Program-made: the position numbers and the translations under genes
Source: Dyella mobilis
GTDB taxonomy: Bacteria; Pseudomonadota; Gammaproteobacteria; Xanthomonadales; Rhodanobacteraceae
Length of the DNA: 64,000 nucleotides
Direction of reading: 5' to 3'
Assembly: GCF_016904945.1 (NCBI RefSeq)
Contig: NZ_JADIKF010000038.1
Coordinates: 540,241-604,240 of the forward strand
Shown: one piece after another, positions 10,058 through 18,469 of the stretch
Layout: the number at the start of each line of letters is the position of its first letter
Position numbering within the stretch: position 1 is the first letter of the stretch
The notes under the pieces: generated by a model
Told to the model about the DNA's origin: nothing
Databases searched by the model: none
What the model saw: the letters and a program-made list of their open reading frames with translations, nothing else

Positions 10058-10146
10058 AAGCCAAGATCCGTAAAAGGGGGCGGAATGGATGGTCCCGATT
10101 TCACGGACACCTAAAAGCGAGGACAATCCTCGCACGGAGGTGTTCG

Positions 10147-10440
10147 ATGGAAAAGCGCCAAAGGTTCAGTGCGGAATTCAAGCGTGAGGCGATCCGCTTG
10201 GTGCAGACAAGCGGTAAGCCGTCCGCCACGCTAGCTCGTGAATTGGGCGTGCCTCGCAATCGGCTCTACAAATGGGTACAGGATGCCGAGAAGAAGGGTG
10301 GCCAGGCGTTTCGTGGCAGTGGTCGTCCCAAGGCAAGTCAGGACGAACTGGCAGCGCTCAAGCGCGAACTGGCGCGCGTGAAAGAAGAGAACGAGATTTT
10401 AAAAAAAGCGGCGGCGTACTTTGCGCGGGAGCTGCCGTGA
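10147..10440 (+). CDS. IS3-family transposase OrfA (helix-turn-helix)
   Basis: This 97-residue protein has the HTH_Tnp_1 pattern: RFSAEFKREAIRLVQ, then ARELGVPRNRLYKWVQ, followed by a leucine-zipper-like helix (LAALKRELARVKEENEILKKA). It binds the IS ends and, in the family, forms the N-terminus of the OrfAB transposase after -1 frameshifting. The ATG at 10147 has GGAGG upstream. The stop overlaps the GTG start of orfB (GTGA at 10437-10440). Confidence 0.92.
   Translation: MEKRQRFSAEFKREAIRLVQTSGKPSATLARELGVPRNRLYKWVQDAEKKGGQAFRGSGRPKASQDELAALKRELARVKEENEILKKAAAYFARELP
10401..10408 (+). promoter_or_regulatory. Programmed -1 frameshift site (A7G)
   Basis: In the orfA frame the codons read TTA AAA AAA GCG, giving the canonical slippery heptamer A AAA AAA followed by G. 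A shift of -1 here joins orfA to orfB, which is in the -1 frame and stays open across this point. This is the known mechanism of OrfAB synthesis in IS3-family elements. Confidence 0.85.
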
Positions 10441-11300
10441 AGTACGCCTGGGTAGCGACCCAGCACGGTCATGCCGTACGCACCTTGTGTCGTGCGCTGC
10501 AGGTATCGCCCAGTGGCTACTACGCGTGGCGCAGCCGGCAACCTGGTGATCGAGCGTTGGAGAACCAGCGCCTGATTCAATGCATCCGGGAACTACATGT
10601 CGTCACGCGCGAAGCCTATGGGACGACACGGATATGGCAGGCCTTACGGCAAGAGGGTGAGACGTGCGGGCGTCACCGGGTGCGTCGCCTTCGTCAGCAG
10701 CACAGCATTCAAACGCGTCGGCGACGTCGTTACCTGCGCACGAGAGCCCCTTATCAGCGCGTGCCTGCCGCACCGAACCGGCTGACCTGGCCGTTCAGTA
10801 GCCCTGGACCGGACCGGATATGGGTGGCTGACATTACCTACGTGCCGACTCGACAGGGTTGGCTATATCTCGCTGCGGTGCTGGATGTTTATAGCCGTCG
10901 CATCGTGGGTTGGGCGATGTCTGATCGCCCCGAGCAAGCATTGGCGTGCAATGCGTTAACGATGGCCCTTGGGCAACGACACCCAGCGCCAGGCGCCATC
11001 CATCACAGTGATCAAGGCGCGCAGTACACAAGCAAGACCTATCGAAAACAGCTTGCTGATGCCGGATTGGTATCCAGCATGAGCCGCAAGGGTCTCCCCT
11101 ACGACAACGCGGTGATGGAAAGCTTCTTCAGCTCGCTGAAGCAGGAGCTGATACATCACGAACGTTTCAAGGATCGTGATGCGGCCAGGACGGCGATCTT
11201 CGAATACATCGAGAGCTTCTACAACCGACAACGGCTGCATAGCAGCTTGGGCTACCGCTCACCCGAAGCTTTCGAGAGAATGGCTGAGGTGACTAATTAA
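10437..11300 (+). CDS. IS3-family transposase OrfB (DDE integrase)
   Basis: The 287-residue catalytic subunit has an HTH_21 region near the N-terminus (REAYGTTRIWQALR) and an rve integrase core with the DDE triad: Asp in WVADITYV, Asp in HHSDQGAQYTS and Glu in NAVMESFFSSLKQE. The ending NRQRLHSSLGYRSPEAF is typical of the family. The frame is open well upstream of the GTG at 10437, consistent with expression as the OrfAB frameshift product. It appears complete, so the element may still be mobile. Confidence 0.92.
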   Translation: MKYAWVATQHGHAVRTLCRALQVSPSGYYAWRSRQPGDRALENQRLIQCIRELHVVTREAYGTTRIWQALRQEGETCGRHRVRRLRQQHSIQTRRRRRYLRTRAPYQRVPAAPNRLTWPFSSPGPDRIWVADITYVPTRQGWLYLAAVLDVYSRRIVGWAMSDRPEQALACNALTMALGQRHPAPGAIHHSDQGAQYTSKTYRKQLADAGLVSSMSRKGLPYDNAVMESFFSSLKQELIHHERFKDRDAARTAIFEYIESFYNRQRLHSSLGYRSPEAFERMAEVTN

Positions 11301-11327
11301 ACTGTCCGTGGAAACGGGACCCGTCCA

Positions 11328-11488
11328 AGCCGAATTCCAGCGTGCCGCAATACCCATTGCAAAGAAGTGAATGCAAGGCATATCGTAAATCGCTGCAGTG
11401 TGATTCTCAGTGCCCTGGCGCGCAAAGTGCAGTGATTAGAGATAAGAAACTATTGCAATACTACAAGTGTGAAGCTTGGGGGTGGTAA
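11328..11488 (+). pseudogene. Orphan Rhs-type C-terminal tail cut by the IS
   Basis: Starting directly at the IS right end, a frame of about 53 codons reads KPNSSVPQYPLQ, then SECKAYRKSLQCDSQC and ends KCEAWGW before a TAA at 11486. The Cys spacing resembles the Cys-rich tip of the complete Rhs protein. The next gene starts at the very next base after the TAA, the coupled arrangement of a toxin tip and its immunity gene. It has no start or Rhs core, so I read it as the remnant of a toxin tip whose upstream part was lost or displaced at IS insertion. The identity of the tip is unknown. Confidence 0.5.
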
Positions 11489-11788
11489 GTGAAAATTCTA
11501 GCTCTGATATTGCTCGCAATGTTTAGTGCTCAATGCATGGCAGACGTCGATGGGTGTAAAGAGATGTCAAAAAAAACGTCGGATGCTGCACTTCCGGAAA
11601 TTAGGAAGGCGTTTATGGAATCTCATAAATTTCCAGTGAACGAGGTAAGTGTGTCAAGCGGACGTGACTGTGGTGACAGCGTCTATTACGTATTTGAGGC
11701 TACCGGGAAATATGCAAATGTTGGATATCATTGGATTGTGACTAAGTATAAGTCTTCAGGAAAAATTGAGATTACAGACGGAATTTAG
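11489..11788 (+). CDS. Small secreted protein, putative immunity protein
   Basis: The GTG start follows the preceding TAA without a gap and has GGGGG about 6 bases upstream. The 99-residue product has a clear signal peptide (MKILALILLAMFSAQCMA) and a mature domain of about 80 residues with Cys24, Cys61 or so, a helical front (DAALPEIRKAFMES) and a beta-rich end (YHWIVTKYKSSGKIEITDG). GC is low relative to the host. Periplasmic location and position behind an Rhs tail suggest immunity to a periplasm-acting toxin. No family was recognised. Confidence 0.65.
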   Translation: MKILALILLAMFSAQCMADVDGCKEMSKKTSDAALPEIRKAFMESHKFPVNEVSVSSGRDCGDSVYYVFEATGKYANVGYHWIVTKYKSSGKIEITDGI

Positions 11789-11860
11789 TTAAAACGGAGC
11801 AGCAGTCGGGGAACAATCGGGGCCGCCCTGCGGCAATCGGGGCTGCGGCAATCGGGGCCG

Positions 11861-12617
11861 ACGAATCGGGACTACCTCTGGATGGACGGTATTCCGGTGG
11901 CCAATATCGATACGGCCAATGGCAGCAGCACGATCACGTATGTCACAGCGGATGAATTGGGAACGCCAAGAGCTATCGGAGACGCCAGCGGCTACACGCT
12001 CTGGCGGAACGCCTACCAGGGCAATCCATGGAATGAGCAGACACCTATCAGCAGTGGCTATGTGTATAACCTTGGTCTTCCCGGCCAGTATTACGACGAG
12101 GAGACAGGGTTGTATAACAACGTAAATCGTGACTACTGTCCTGCATGTGGGCGATACACCGAAAGCGATCCCAATGGACTGTTTGGAGATCAATTGAGCA
12201 CGTACGCCTACGCTGACAATGACCCATTAGGCGAAAGTGATCCGTTTGGCCTTGCTTCCGGGCAATGGCAGCAGGTTCCTGGAACCAATACGTGGGTGAG
12301 AATTGATGGTCCCCACGTGCCGGGTCAGCAAACCCATGCGCACATTCAAACAAAGGGGGGCGGAGGTGGCAATGAATTTAGATGGTACGCCTAGCCACGG
12401 ATCGGACCTATCTAAAATGACGCGTAGTAAAAAAGTGTTGCAATTTCTCGCGAAGAAAGGTTTTGCAGTTGAATGTCTTTCTACGGTGGGGGATGCATTT
12501 TTTATCCAAGACCTAGTGAAGAATGTCGAGGCGGAGGCATGTTCAAGAGGGGACGCGATTGCCTGTGGGGTATATCAATCAATGAGCGGGCAGCCTCCTG
12601 GACAGCCGATGTATTGA
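11861..12617 (+). pseudogene. Displaced Rhs cassette with frameshifted toxin tip
   Basis: From about 11861 the sequence matches the end of the Rhs core (NRDYLWMDGIPVANID) of the complete gene at 8970, without any N-terminus. The core ends YAYADNDPLGESDPFGL and the tip starts GQWQQVPGTNTWVRIDG. Frame 2 stops at 12394, but the frame shifted by one continues as MNLDGTPSHGSDLSKMTRS and LQFLAKKGF to 12617. Removing one G from the six-G run at 12355-12360 joins them as HIQTKG-AEVAMNLDG, a natural continuation. The tip is therefore about 115 residues with a probable homopolymer frameshift. The toxin type is not recognised. A silent donor cassette is likely; the immunity gene follows 34 bases later. 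Confidence 0.75.
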
Positions 12618-12651
12618 CCAAGTCAGTGTTCAATTCTAAGGGTGAAATAAT

Positions 12652-12885
12652 ATGAAACTGTATGGCTACACCGATACGGAACCTCATCAGCTGGCTGCAC
12701 TTAAAGAGGTGAGCTTTATCGCAGATCCGACGGAGCTTCGTAAGTTGGCTGCATTTTTAATTAATCAAGCGGACCTTTATGCGGGAGGTGGCGAACAGGA
12801 GCATGGCCACTTTTCTGATTTTGTCGGAGATAGGGAAATGGTTGGAGACGTGATCGTTTGTAATCCGAAGTACTTTCGTGAATGA
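12652..12885 (+). CDS. Putative immunity protein (77 residues)
   Basis: The ATG at 12652 has AGGGTGA about 8 bases upstream. The small soluble acidic protein starts MKLYGYTDTEP and has the pattern LKEVSFIADPTELRKLAAFL followed by a His/Glu-rich stretch (GGEQEHGHFSDF) and ends DVIVCNPKYF. I recall similar small proteins beside polymorphic toxins, but I cannot name the family securely. Its position right behind a displaced Rhs tip, its size and its low GC support the role of cognate immunity protein. Confidence 0.65.
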   Translation: MKLYGYTDTEPHQLAALKEVSFIADPTELRKLAAFLINQADLYAGGGEQEHGHFSDFVGDREMVGDVIVCNPKYFRE

Positions 12886-12955
12886 CGAAAAATTTTGAGC
12901 CTGGTTGAAAAAGTGCCGGTCTCCGAGCAGCTTACGAGCAACTTAAAGGGTCTGA

Positions 12956-14986
12956 CCCCAATGTTCGGACCGCCTCACCCAGGTCACCGATCCGAGCAGC
13001 CTCAATACCACCTATAGCTACGACGGCCTGAGCGATGCGACGGGGCAGGTGAGTCCCGATACCGGCACCACCAGTCGCTCCTTCGATGCCGCCGGCAACG
13101 TGTTGACCCGCACCGATGCCAAAGGCATCACGGCAACGAACACCTACGACGCACTCGATCGCTTGACCAGCACCAGCTTTCCCGACACCACCCAGAACAT
13201 CACCTACACCTACGACGAGGCCAACAGCGTCACCGGGTGCAGCAGTTCGAACCCCGTCGGCCGCCTGACCCGCATCATCGAAAGCAGCGTCACCACAGCG
13301 TACTGCTACGACGCCTGGGGCCGCGTGATCCAGAAACAGATCATCACCGGCACCACCACTCACACCGTGGGCTACAGCTACACCGCCGCCGGCCGGCTCA
13401 GCGGCCTCGTCTCGCCGGACGGCTCACTGGTCAGCTACGACCGCGACGGCGACGGCCGCATCCAAAGCCTCAGCACCACCCCGCCAAACGGCACCGCCAC
13501 CACCGTCGTCAGCGGCGTGACCTACCAGCCCTTCGGACCGGTCAGCGGCTACACCCTGGGCAATGGCCAGGCCATCACGCGCACGGTCGACGCCAACTAC
13601 CGTCTCACCGACCTCACCAGCCCCGCGTTTAGCTTGCACGTCGCCAGAGATGCGATGGGCGATATCACCGCCATCGGCAACGTCGCCGGTGCCAATCCAG
13701 CCACGGAGACTTACAGCTACGACCCGCTGTATCGCCTCACCGCCGTCACCGAAGCCAACGGCAGCGTGTTGGAAAGCGTCACCTACAATCAAACCGGCGA
13801 CCGGCTCAGCAAAGCGGGCAGTGGTCTAGACACCGGTACCTACGGCTATACCCCGAACACGCATCAGCTGGTCACCATCGGCAACGCGGCACTGACGGTC
13901 GATGCCAACGGCAACACCACGGCCATGACCCAGGCCGGCAGCACGTATGGCTTTGGCTACAACGACCGCAACCGCATGGTGGTCGCGCAGGTCGGTGGCA
14001 GCACCCTGGCGAACTACACCTACGATGCGCTGGGGCAGCGGATACAGAAGGTGGCGAACGGGCAGCCGGAGAGCTACGTCTACAACGAGGCCGGGCAGTT
14101 ACTGGCCGAATACGGCGCGACGAATCGGGATTACCTCTGGATGGATGGTATTCCGGTAGCCAATATCGATACGGCCAATGGCAGCAGCACGATGGCGTAT
14201 GTGACGGCGGATCAGTTGGGGACGCCGAGGGCTATCGCCGATGCCAGTGGCAATACGGTGTGGCAGCTGCCGTATCAGGGCAATCCGTGGGCGGAGGTGG
14301 CGCCGACGAGTAGTGGGTATACCTACAACCTGCGGTTTGCGGGGCAGTATGCGGATGCTGAGACGGGGTTTAGCTACAACGTTAATCGGGATTACGACCC
14401 AGGTACGGGCAGATATATTGAGAGTGATCCGTTAGGGGTGTTTGGCGGTCAGGCTAGTACCTATGCCTATGTGAGCGGGGATCCACTAGGCAATATCGAC
14501 CCTCTCGGCCTTGCTCCTGGCGACCGATATCATACGGTGCGGTGCGCGGGATGGAATGCAGTTACAGGCATTAATCCCGAATCAAAAATTCCAGGTTTCT
14601 TTCACCCCAATGGCCGGGAATATGGTGGATGGATATATCAAAACAGGGACGGAACATTTTCCTACACCGCTCCTGTTGCTGGGGGCTCTTCGGAAATGGA
14701 TCCCAATACATTTAACCCTATTCCATCAGACACTCAGAAGGCAGGTTAGTATCACACCCATGGTGGGTATGACCCTGGCGCAAATTACGACAATAATCCT
14801 GGCCCGGGGCAGGCTGGATATACTTGGGAATATGATGGAAATGAGGTTTGGTCCGAAGCTGATATCGGCTTCACAAACTCAAATCGTGTTCCTGGTTACC
14901 TCGATACGCCCGGCGACCATCCTCAGGAGCTTTATCCCTATGGGAAGTCGACGCTCTTGAGTCCTGGAAACTGCGGGTGCCAGTAA
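12956..14986 (+). pseudogene. Displaced Rhs cassette with DUF4329-type tip, amber-interrupted
   Basis: The frame is open from 12956, just after a TGA, and begins within the YD-repeat core (SDRLTQVTDPSSL). It closely repeats residues about 870-1330 of the complete Rhs protein and has no start or signal peptide; a GTG at 13049 is the only early candidate. The core ends YAYVSGDPLGNIDPLGL. The tip contains EYGGWIYQNRDGTFSYT and, after a TAG at 14747-14749, continues in the same frame as YHTHGGYDPGANYDNN to a TAA at 14984. The EYGGWIY...YHTHG...YDPG pattern is that of DUF4329, known from Rhs tips. The amber codon sits directly before the YHTHG motif. Without readthrough the product lacks the His-rich motif. 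Confidence 0.8.
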
Positions 14987-15007
14987 GGCGCGAATGAGGA
15001 GTTAGAT

Positions 15008-15328
15008 ATGAAAAAATTAGGTGCTGTGTTAATAGCACTGATGTTCTCAGGTGCGATATTCGGGCAGGCGACGAATGGGGTGCGACCGCACCCGGATTAC
15101 GTGCCCGATGAAAGAACTGCAGAGACCATTGCTCAAGCTGTTTTAATTGCTCGCTTTGGAGAGGATAGGGTAAAGCCACAACTTCCTCTTCACGCGGTTC
15201 GTAGTCCCAATGGAAATTATTGGATAGTTCAGGGCACAACTCCTGCAATGACCACAGCCGGTGGTTTAACGGTGGTGATCGACGAGCACTCAGGATGCAT
15301 CGAAGCAGTAATGACACATATGAAATAA
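15008..15328 (+). CDS. Secreted NTF2-fold immunity-like protein
   Basis: This 106-residue protein has a signal peptide (MKKLGAVLIALMFSGAIFG) and a mature part with HPDYVPDERTAETIAQAVL, YWIVQGTTP and a terminal VVIDEHSGCIEAV. This order (PDxxTA helix, W-V-G-T strand, final strand with D/S-G-x-I) is that of the NTF2-fold immunity family found beside polymorphic toxins. AGGAGT lies about 5 bases upstream of the ATG. It follows the DUF4329-type tip by 21 bases, so it is the probable cognate immunity protein, placed in the periplasm. Confidence 0.78.
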   Translation: MKKLGAVLIALMFSGAIFGQATNGVRPHPDYVPDERTAETIAQAVLIARFGEDRVKPQLPLHAVRSPNGNYWIVQGTTPAMTTAGGLTVVIDEHSGCIEAVMTHMK

Positions 15329-15370
15329 ACGAACCAAAGGTGTTCAAAATCGGAACCAAAGGGGTCGGAA

Positions 15371-15560
15371 TGGACGGGTCCCGTTTCCGTGGATGGGTCC
15401 TGATTTCACGGACACCTAAAAGCGAGGACAATCCTCGCACGGAGGTGTTCATGGAAACGCGTCAAAGGTTTAGCGTGGAGTTCAAGAGCCAAGGGGGCCG
15501 CATGATGAAAGTCAGCGAGAAACCTGCTGCTGTCGTGGCACGCGAGTTGCGCAAGTGGCG
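15371..15560 (+). mobile_element. Remnant of an IS3-family element
   Basis: About 160 bases from 15391 match the left end and leader of the intact IS at 10086, including the stretch CACCTAAAAGCGAGGACAAT and the orfA start (METRQRFSVEFK at 15451). OrfA then decays (frame disturbed after FKSQGG, degraded ARELRKW) and no orfB is present. Just before it, 15371-15393 resembles the IS right end in inverted orientation, so two IS ends abut. This is a scar of past transposition inside the Rhs island. Confidence 0.75.
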
Positions 15561-15639
15561 CCAGATTCACTTTTCCCAGCCGGGAAGCGAGCTCAATCAC
15601 CATTTCGGCCCTGTTTTGACCGCGGAGAGAATTTAGTCA

Positions 15640-16053
15640 ATGAAGAAGATGGCCGCGATGATAATTTCCCCTCTGGTGCTTCCCGTGCTGTTCTTCATCG
15701 CAAAAATGATTGTTTTCGACGAACGTAATGCCAACTATTTTAGGGGCGCGGTCTTCGAAACGTTTGCTGGCGTTTTGCCTTTCAGCTATTTATTTTTTCT
15801 AATTTTTGGTGTTCCAGTCATATTGATTCTGACAAAGGCAAAGCGACTGCAAGGTCGGTTTGTTGTGCCGCTAGGGGCGTTTTGTGGCCTTCTAACGGTG
15901 GTCCTTATATTGGCCTTCACAAAAAGCTTGCGCAGTATTTTTGAGAACGGGGTTCTGCTGCTCGTGACCGCTTTGGCAGGAGCCGTGGTCGCGGGAGCGT
16001 TTTGTATAATGGCCAAGGTACCGATGAGGCAAAATAGTGGGCTGGTTGAGTAA
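15640..16053 (+). CDS. Hypothetical four-helix membrane protein
   Basis: This 137-residue protein has four hydrophobic segments (about residues 5-23, 43-66, 76-94 and 103-124) with short basic loops, so it is an inner-membrane protein. GGAGAG lies about 12 bases upstream of the ATG. It sits between the IS remnant and other small island genes. Membrane immunity proteins are common behind pore-forming or membrane-acting toxins, and that role is possible here, but its toxin partner would have been lost. I recognise no family. Confidence 0.62.
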   Translation: MKKMAAMIISPLVLPVLFFIAKMIVFDERNANYFRGAVFETFAGVLPFSYLFFLIFGVPVILILTKAKRLQGRFVVPLGAFCGLLTVVLILAFTKSLRSIFENGVLLLVTALAGAVVAGAFCIMAKVPMRQNSGLVE

Positions 16054-16113
16054 GGGATAGTCAGTCCGATTTCAGCATCCGGATAAGCCAAGGACATTTG
16101 ACGAAAAAGGCAG

Positions 16114-16353
16114 ATGATGACGCCTCGAAAGAAAAAGTGGATGTTCATCGGGCTGGCGGTATTCACGCTCTTGTCTGCCTTGTATTGCGCGCTTGGTGTT
16201 GTCCAGGCCGCATGCCTTTTTTCTGGGGATCGAGCGGTGCGCAATGTTGAATTTTGGGGCACTTTGGCATGCATCGCCGCGGCTCTCTCGATCATCTTTG
16301 GTGTGTTCGCCATTCGAGCCATTGTTAAAGCTAAGCGCCACGTCGTTTCCTGA
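16114..16353 (+). CDS. Hypothetical two-helix membrane protein
   Basis: This 79-residue protein starts MMTPRKKKW with AAGGCAG upstream. Two hydrophobic segments (about residues 10-34 and 47-68) place it in the membrane with a short loop between them and a basic C-terminal tail. Like its upstream neighbour it is short, low in GC and located in the toxin/immunity island. Its function is unknown; a membrane immunity protein is the main guess. Confidence 0.55.
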   Translation: MMTPRKKKWMFIGLAVFTLLSALYCALGVVQAACLFSGDRAVRNVEFWGTLACIAAALSIIFGVFAIRAIVKAKRHVVS

Positions 16354-16428
16354 TTCAGCAGAAAAGCGATCTCTTATTCTGAGGGTCATCGCAGTAATTG
16401 ATTCGGTAGATGAAGGAAATACCCCTGC

Positions 16429-16770
16429 ATGTCGATAGAGCAACTCGATGTCGTAGACGTCACGAGCGTGGATTCCGAAGGCGTCGTCGTCCTTACCATC
16501 AGCGACCATCTTGCATGGGAAAATGTGGATGCTCCAAGGCATCTGTGGCTGCTTCAAGAAAAGATTAACAAGTACCTGGCATTTTTCGAGAGTGGCGAGA
16601 TTTACGAATCGTGCCCGCAGTATCGGGGCATGCCGGCAAAAATCAGTGTCGTGGGAAAGCACCCTTTGAGCGGCGATGCTCAGGCCTTCTACACGAAGGT
16701 ATCCAGCATTGTTGAGGGCGCTGGCTTTGGCTTCGAATTTAAGCACTTCGATGTTTCTTCATCCCGCTAG
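16429..16770 (+). CDS. DUF6572-like protein, putative immunity protein
   Basis: This 113-residue protein has DVVDVTSVDSEGVVVLTISD, HLWLLQEKINKYLAFFESG, EIYESCPQYRG and ISVVGKHPLSGDAQAF. The order TISDHLxW...LLQEKINxYLxFxESGEI is the signature of DUF6572, a soluble domain often encoded in polymorphic-toxin loci. No signal peptide is present, so it is cytoplasmic. It is the last small gene of the plus-strand island and faces the minus-strand DUF6795-like genes. An immunity function fits the context but is inference. Confidence 0.72.
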   Translation: MSIEQLDVVDVTSVDSEGVVVLTISDHLAWENVDAPRHLWLLQEKINKYLAFFESGEIYESCPQYRGMPAKISVVGKHPLSGDAQAFYTKVSSIVEGAGFGFEFKHFDVSSSR

Positions 16771-16959
16771 GCAGGGATAGTCTTTATAAGAGCGCCATAG
16801 TCAAAGGGGCCAGAACACATTTCTAGGCCTGTCATCATCATCGGGGCCACCCACCATTTAGCCCTTCACTGACAAGGTGTTGCGACAGCCGCGGATAACA
16901 CTTTCCTCGTTCCTGGCGCAAACTGGTGAATGTCCCTGGTCTGCCCCTCCGCTTGTTAC

Positions 16960-17472
16960 TCACACGAGTTTGCAGATTCCGTAGCGGCTACCGTCCTTAG
17001 TGGGTGGATTAGTCAATTCACAGAGCAGGTTGATGGGGCGACCATCTAGCTCGCCGTTAATGTCGTAGTTCAGTTTTCCGTACTTCCAGGCTACGTATTG
17101 AACGCCCTGGTAATTAATGAAAATTTCTTGCCATACAGTAGGCGCCGCGGTAATTATTCGGCGCAACCCGGCCGGGTGTTTTATGGCGGGTAACGAAAAT
17201 GCTCCATTTTCGTCGGTTACCGTGCGCTGAAGTGCTCTTTTGTTTCCCGACCATGCCGCCGTTTCTACGAGTTCGGCTCCTTGCACAGGCCTGCCATCTA
17301 TCAACACCGTGCCACGAACTTCAGAAAACAGAACCAATTGATCAAATGCACCCATCGAACATCCCCCTGTCAGGCCCGATGACAAAAACACCAGGCATCC
17401 TAATGCTGCAACACTAATCCAGCGCTGCGCCTTTCGTGACCGCTCAAACGGCCTCCCATTCCCGGAAGTCAA
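16960..17472 (-). CDS. DUF6795-like secreted/lipoprotein, copy 1
   Basis: The 170-residue product starts with TTG (17472) preceded by GAGGAGGG at good spacing. An N-terminal hydrophobic segment (WISVAALGCLVFLSSGLTG) ends in GGC, a lipobox-like site although the -3 residue is Thr and not Leu. The mature part has EVRGTVLIDGRPVQGAELVE, a TVTDENGAFSLP strand pair and ends LLCELTNPPTK...GICKLV. This layout (a carboxypeptidase-regulatory-like beta-sandwich with V-G-x-V, G-x-P-V-x-G and T-D-x-G-x-F-S-L-P) matches DUF6795 proteins seen in toxin/immunity regions. It is the last of three tandem paralogues. An envelope-located immunity role is possible but unproven. Confidence 0.75.
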   Translation of the reverse strand: MTSGNGRPFERSRKAQRWISVAALGCLVFLSSGLTGGCSMGAFDQLVLFSEVRGTVLIDGRPVQGAELVETAAWSGNKRALQRTVTDENGAFSLPAIKHPAGLRRIITAAPTVWQEIFINYQGVQYVAWKYGKLNYDINGELDGRPINLLCELTNPPTKDGSRYGICKLV

Positions 17473-17728
17473 GTTTCCCTCCTCGTAGTCTTCCCTGGCT
17501 TGGGTCTACGTCAATCGAAGCCCCATGCTCCTTCTTGCCGCGCAAGTATCGTGGCTGATTAGGATCAGAGGCGCTAGCAACCGGATCGGCTAGCAATCGG
17601 CGCCATCCACTATTAGTCCGTCACTGACAAGGTGTTGCGACAGCCACGGACAGCACTTTCTTCGTCTCTGGCGCAAAGTGGTGGGTGTCGCTGATCTGCC
17701 TTCGGTGCCCTCGATCTGCCCTTGCGAT

Positions 17729-18172
17729 TCACACGAGTTTGCAGATTCCGTAGAGGCTGCCGGCAATAGTGGGTGGATTAGTCAACTCACAGAGCAGGTT
17801 GATGGGGCGACCATCTAGCTCGCCATTTGCGTCGTAGCTAAACTTGGCGTACTGCCAGGCTACATATTGAACGCCCTGGTAATTAATCAAAATATCTTGC
17901 AACACAGTAGGCTGCGCGGTAATTAATCGACGCAACCCGGCCCGGTGTTTCATGGCGGGTAACGAAAATGCCCCATTTTCGTCGGTTACCGTGCGCTGAA
18001 GTGCTCTTTTGTTGCCCGACCATGCCGCCGTTTCTACGAGTTCGGCTCCTTGCACAGGCCTGCCATTTATCAACACCGTGCCATGAACTTCAGAAAAAAG
18101 AACCAATTGATCAAATGCATCCATTGCACATCCCGTTGTCAGGCCCGACGACAAAAAAACCAGGCATCCCAA
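17729..18172 (-). CDS. DUF6795-like secreted/lipoprotein, copy 2 (start damaged)
   Basis: This copy has the same body as copy 1 (EVHGTVLINGRPVQGAELVE, TVTDENGAFSLP, GICKLV). The block of about 11 bases that holds the TTG start of copy 1 is missing here, so the GGAGGG site leads into another frame. The first usable start in frame is the TTG at 18172, giving 147 residues and a shortened hydrophobic segment (GCLVFLSSGLTTGC). It may be poorly expressed or mis-targeted. I treat it as a gene with a damaged N-terminus; a pseudogene is equally possible. Confidence 0.6.
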   Translation of the reverse strand: MGCLVFLSSGLTTGCAMDAFDQLVLFSEVHGTVLINGRPVQGAELVETAAWSGNKRALQRTVTDENGAFSLPAMKHRAGLRRLITAQPTVLQDILINYQGVQYVAWQYAKFSYDANGELDGRPINLLCELTNPPTIAGSLYGICKLV

Positions 18173-18469
18173 TGCTGCAACACTGATCCAGCGCTGCGCC
18201 TTTCGTGATCGCTCAAACGGCCTCCCATTCGTTTCCCTCCTCCTAGTCTTCGCTGGCTTGGGTCCACGTCCATCGAAGCCTCATTCTCCTTCGCAAGCGC
18301 AATCTTCAAGCGCAATCAGGGCCAGCCATCAATTAATTCATTGCTGACAAAATGTCGCGACAGCCGCGGACAACACTCCCCTTGGCTCCGGCACAACGTG
18401 GCGTTCAAATAGCGGATGTCCCTGATCCGCTTCCCTTTGAAAAAGATGTGAAAACGCACCTCCGCTTGC

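Larger units (their letters stand above)
10086..11327 (+). mobile_element. IS3-family insertion sequence, apparently intact
   Basis: This 1242-bp element has imperfect terminal inverted repeats: the left end TGGATGGTCCCGATTTCACG matches the complement of the right end (TGGACGGGTCCCGTTTCCACG). It carries the two overlapping frames orfA and orfB with an A7 slippery run, the standard IS3 organisation with a fused transposase made by -1 frameshifting. No clear target duplication is visible. It separates the first immunity candidate from an orphan Rhs C-terminal tail that begins right after its right end. A decayed relative lies at 15371-15560. Confidence 0.9.

Noticed and set aside
5395-16770. 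Complete T6SS-linked Rhs system
   Set aside because: There is no VgrG, PAAR, adaptor (DUF1795/DUF4123) or T6SS structural gene in the window, and the complete Rhs protein has a Sec-type signal peptide, which points to another export route.
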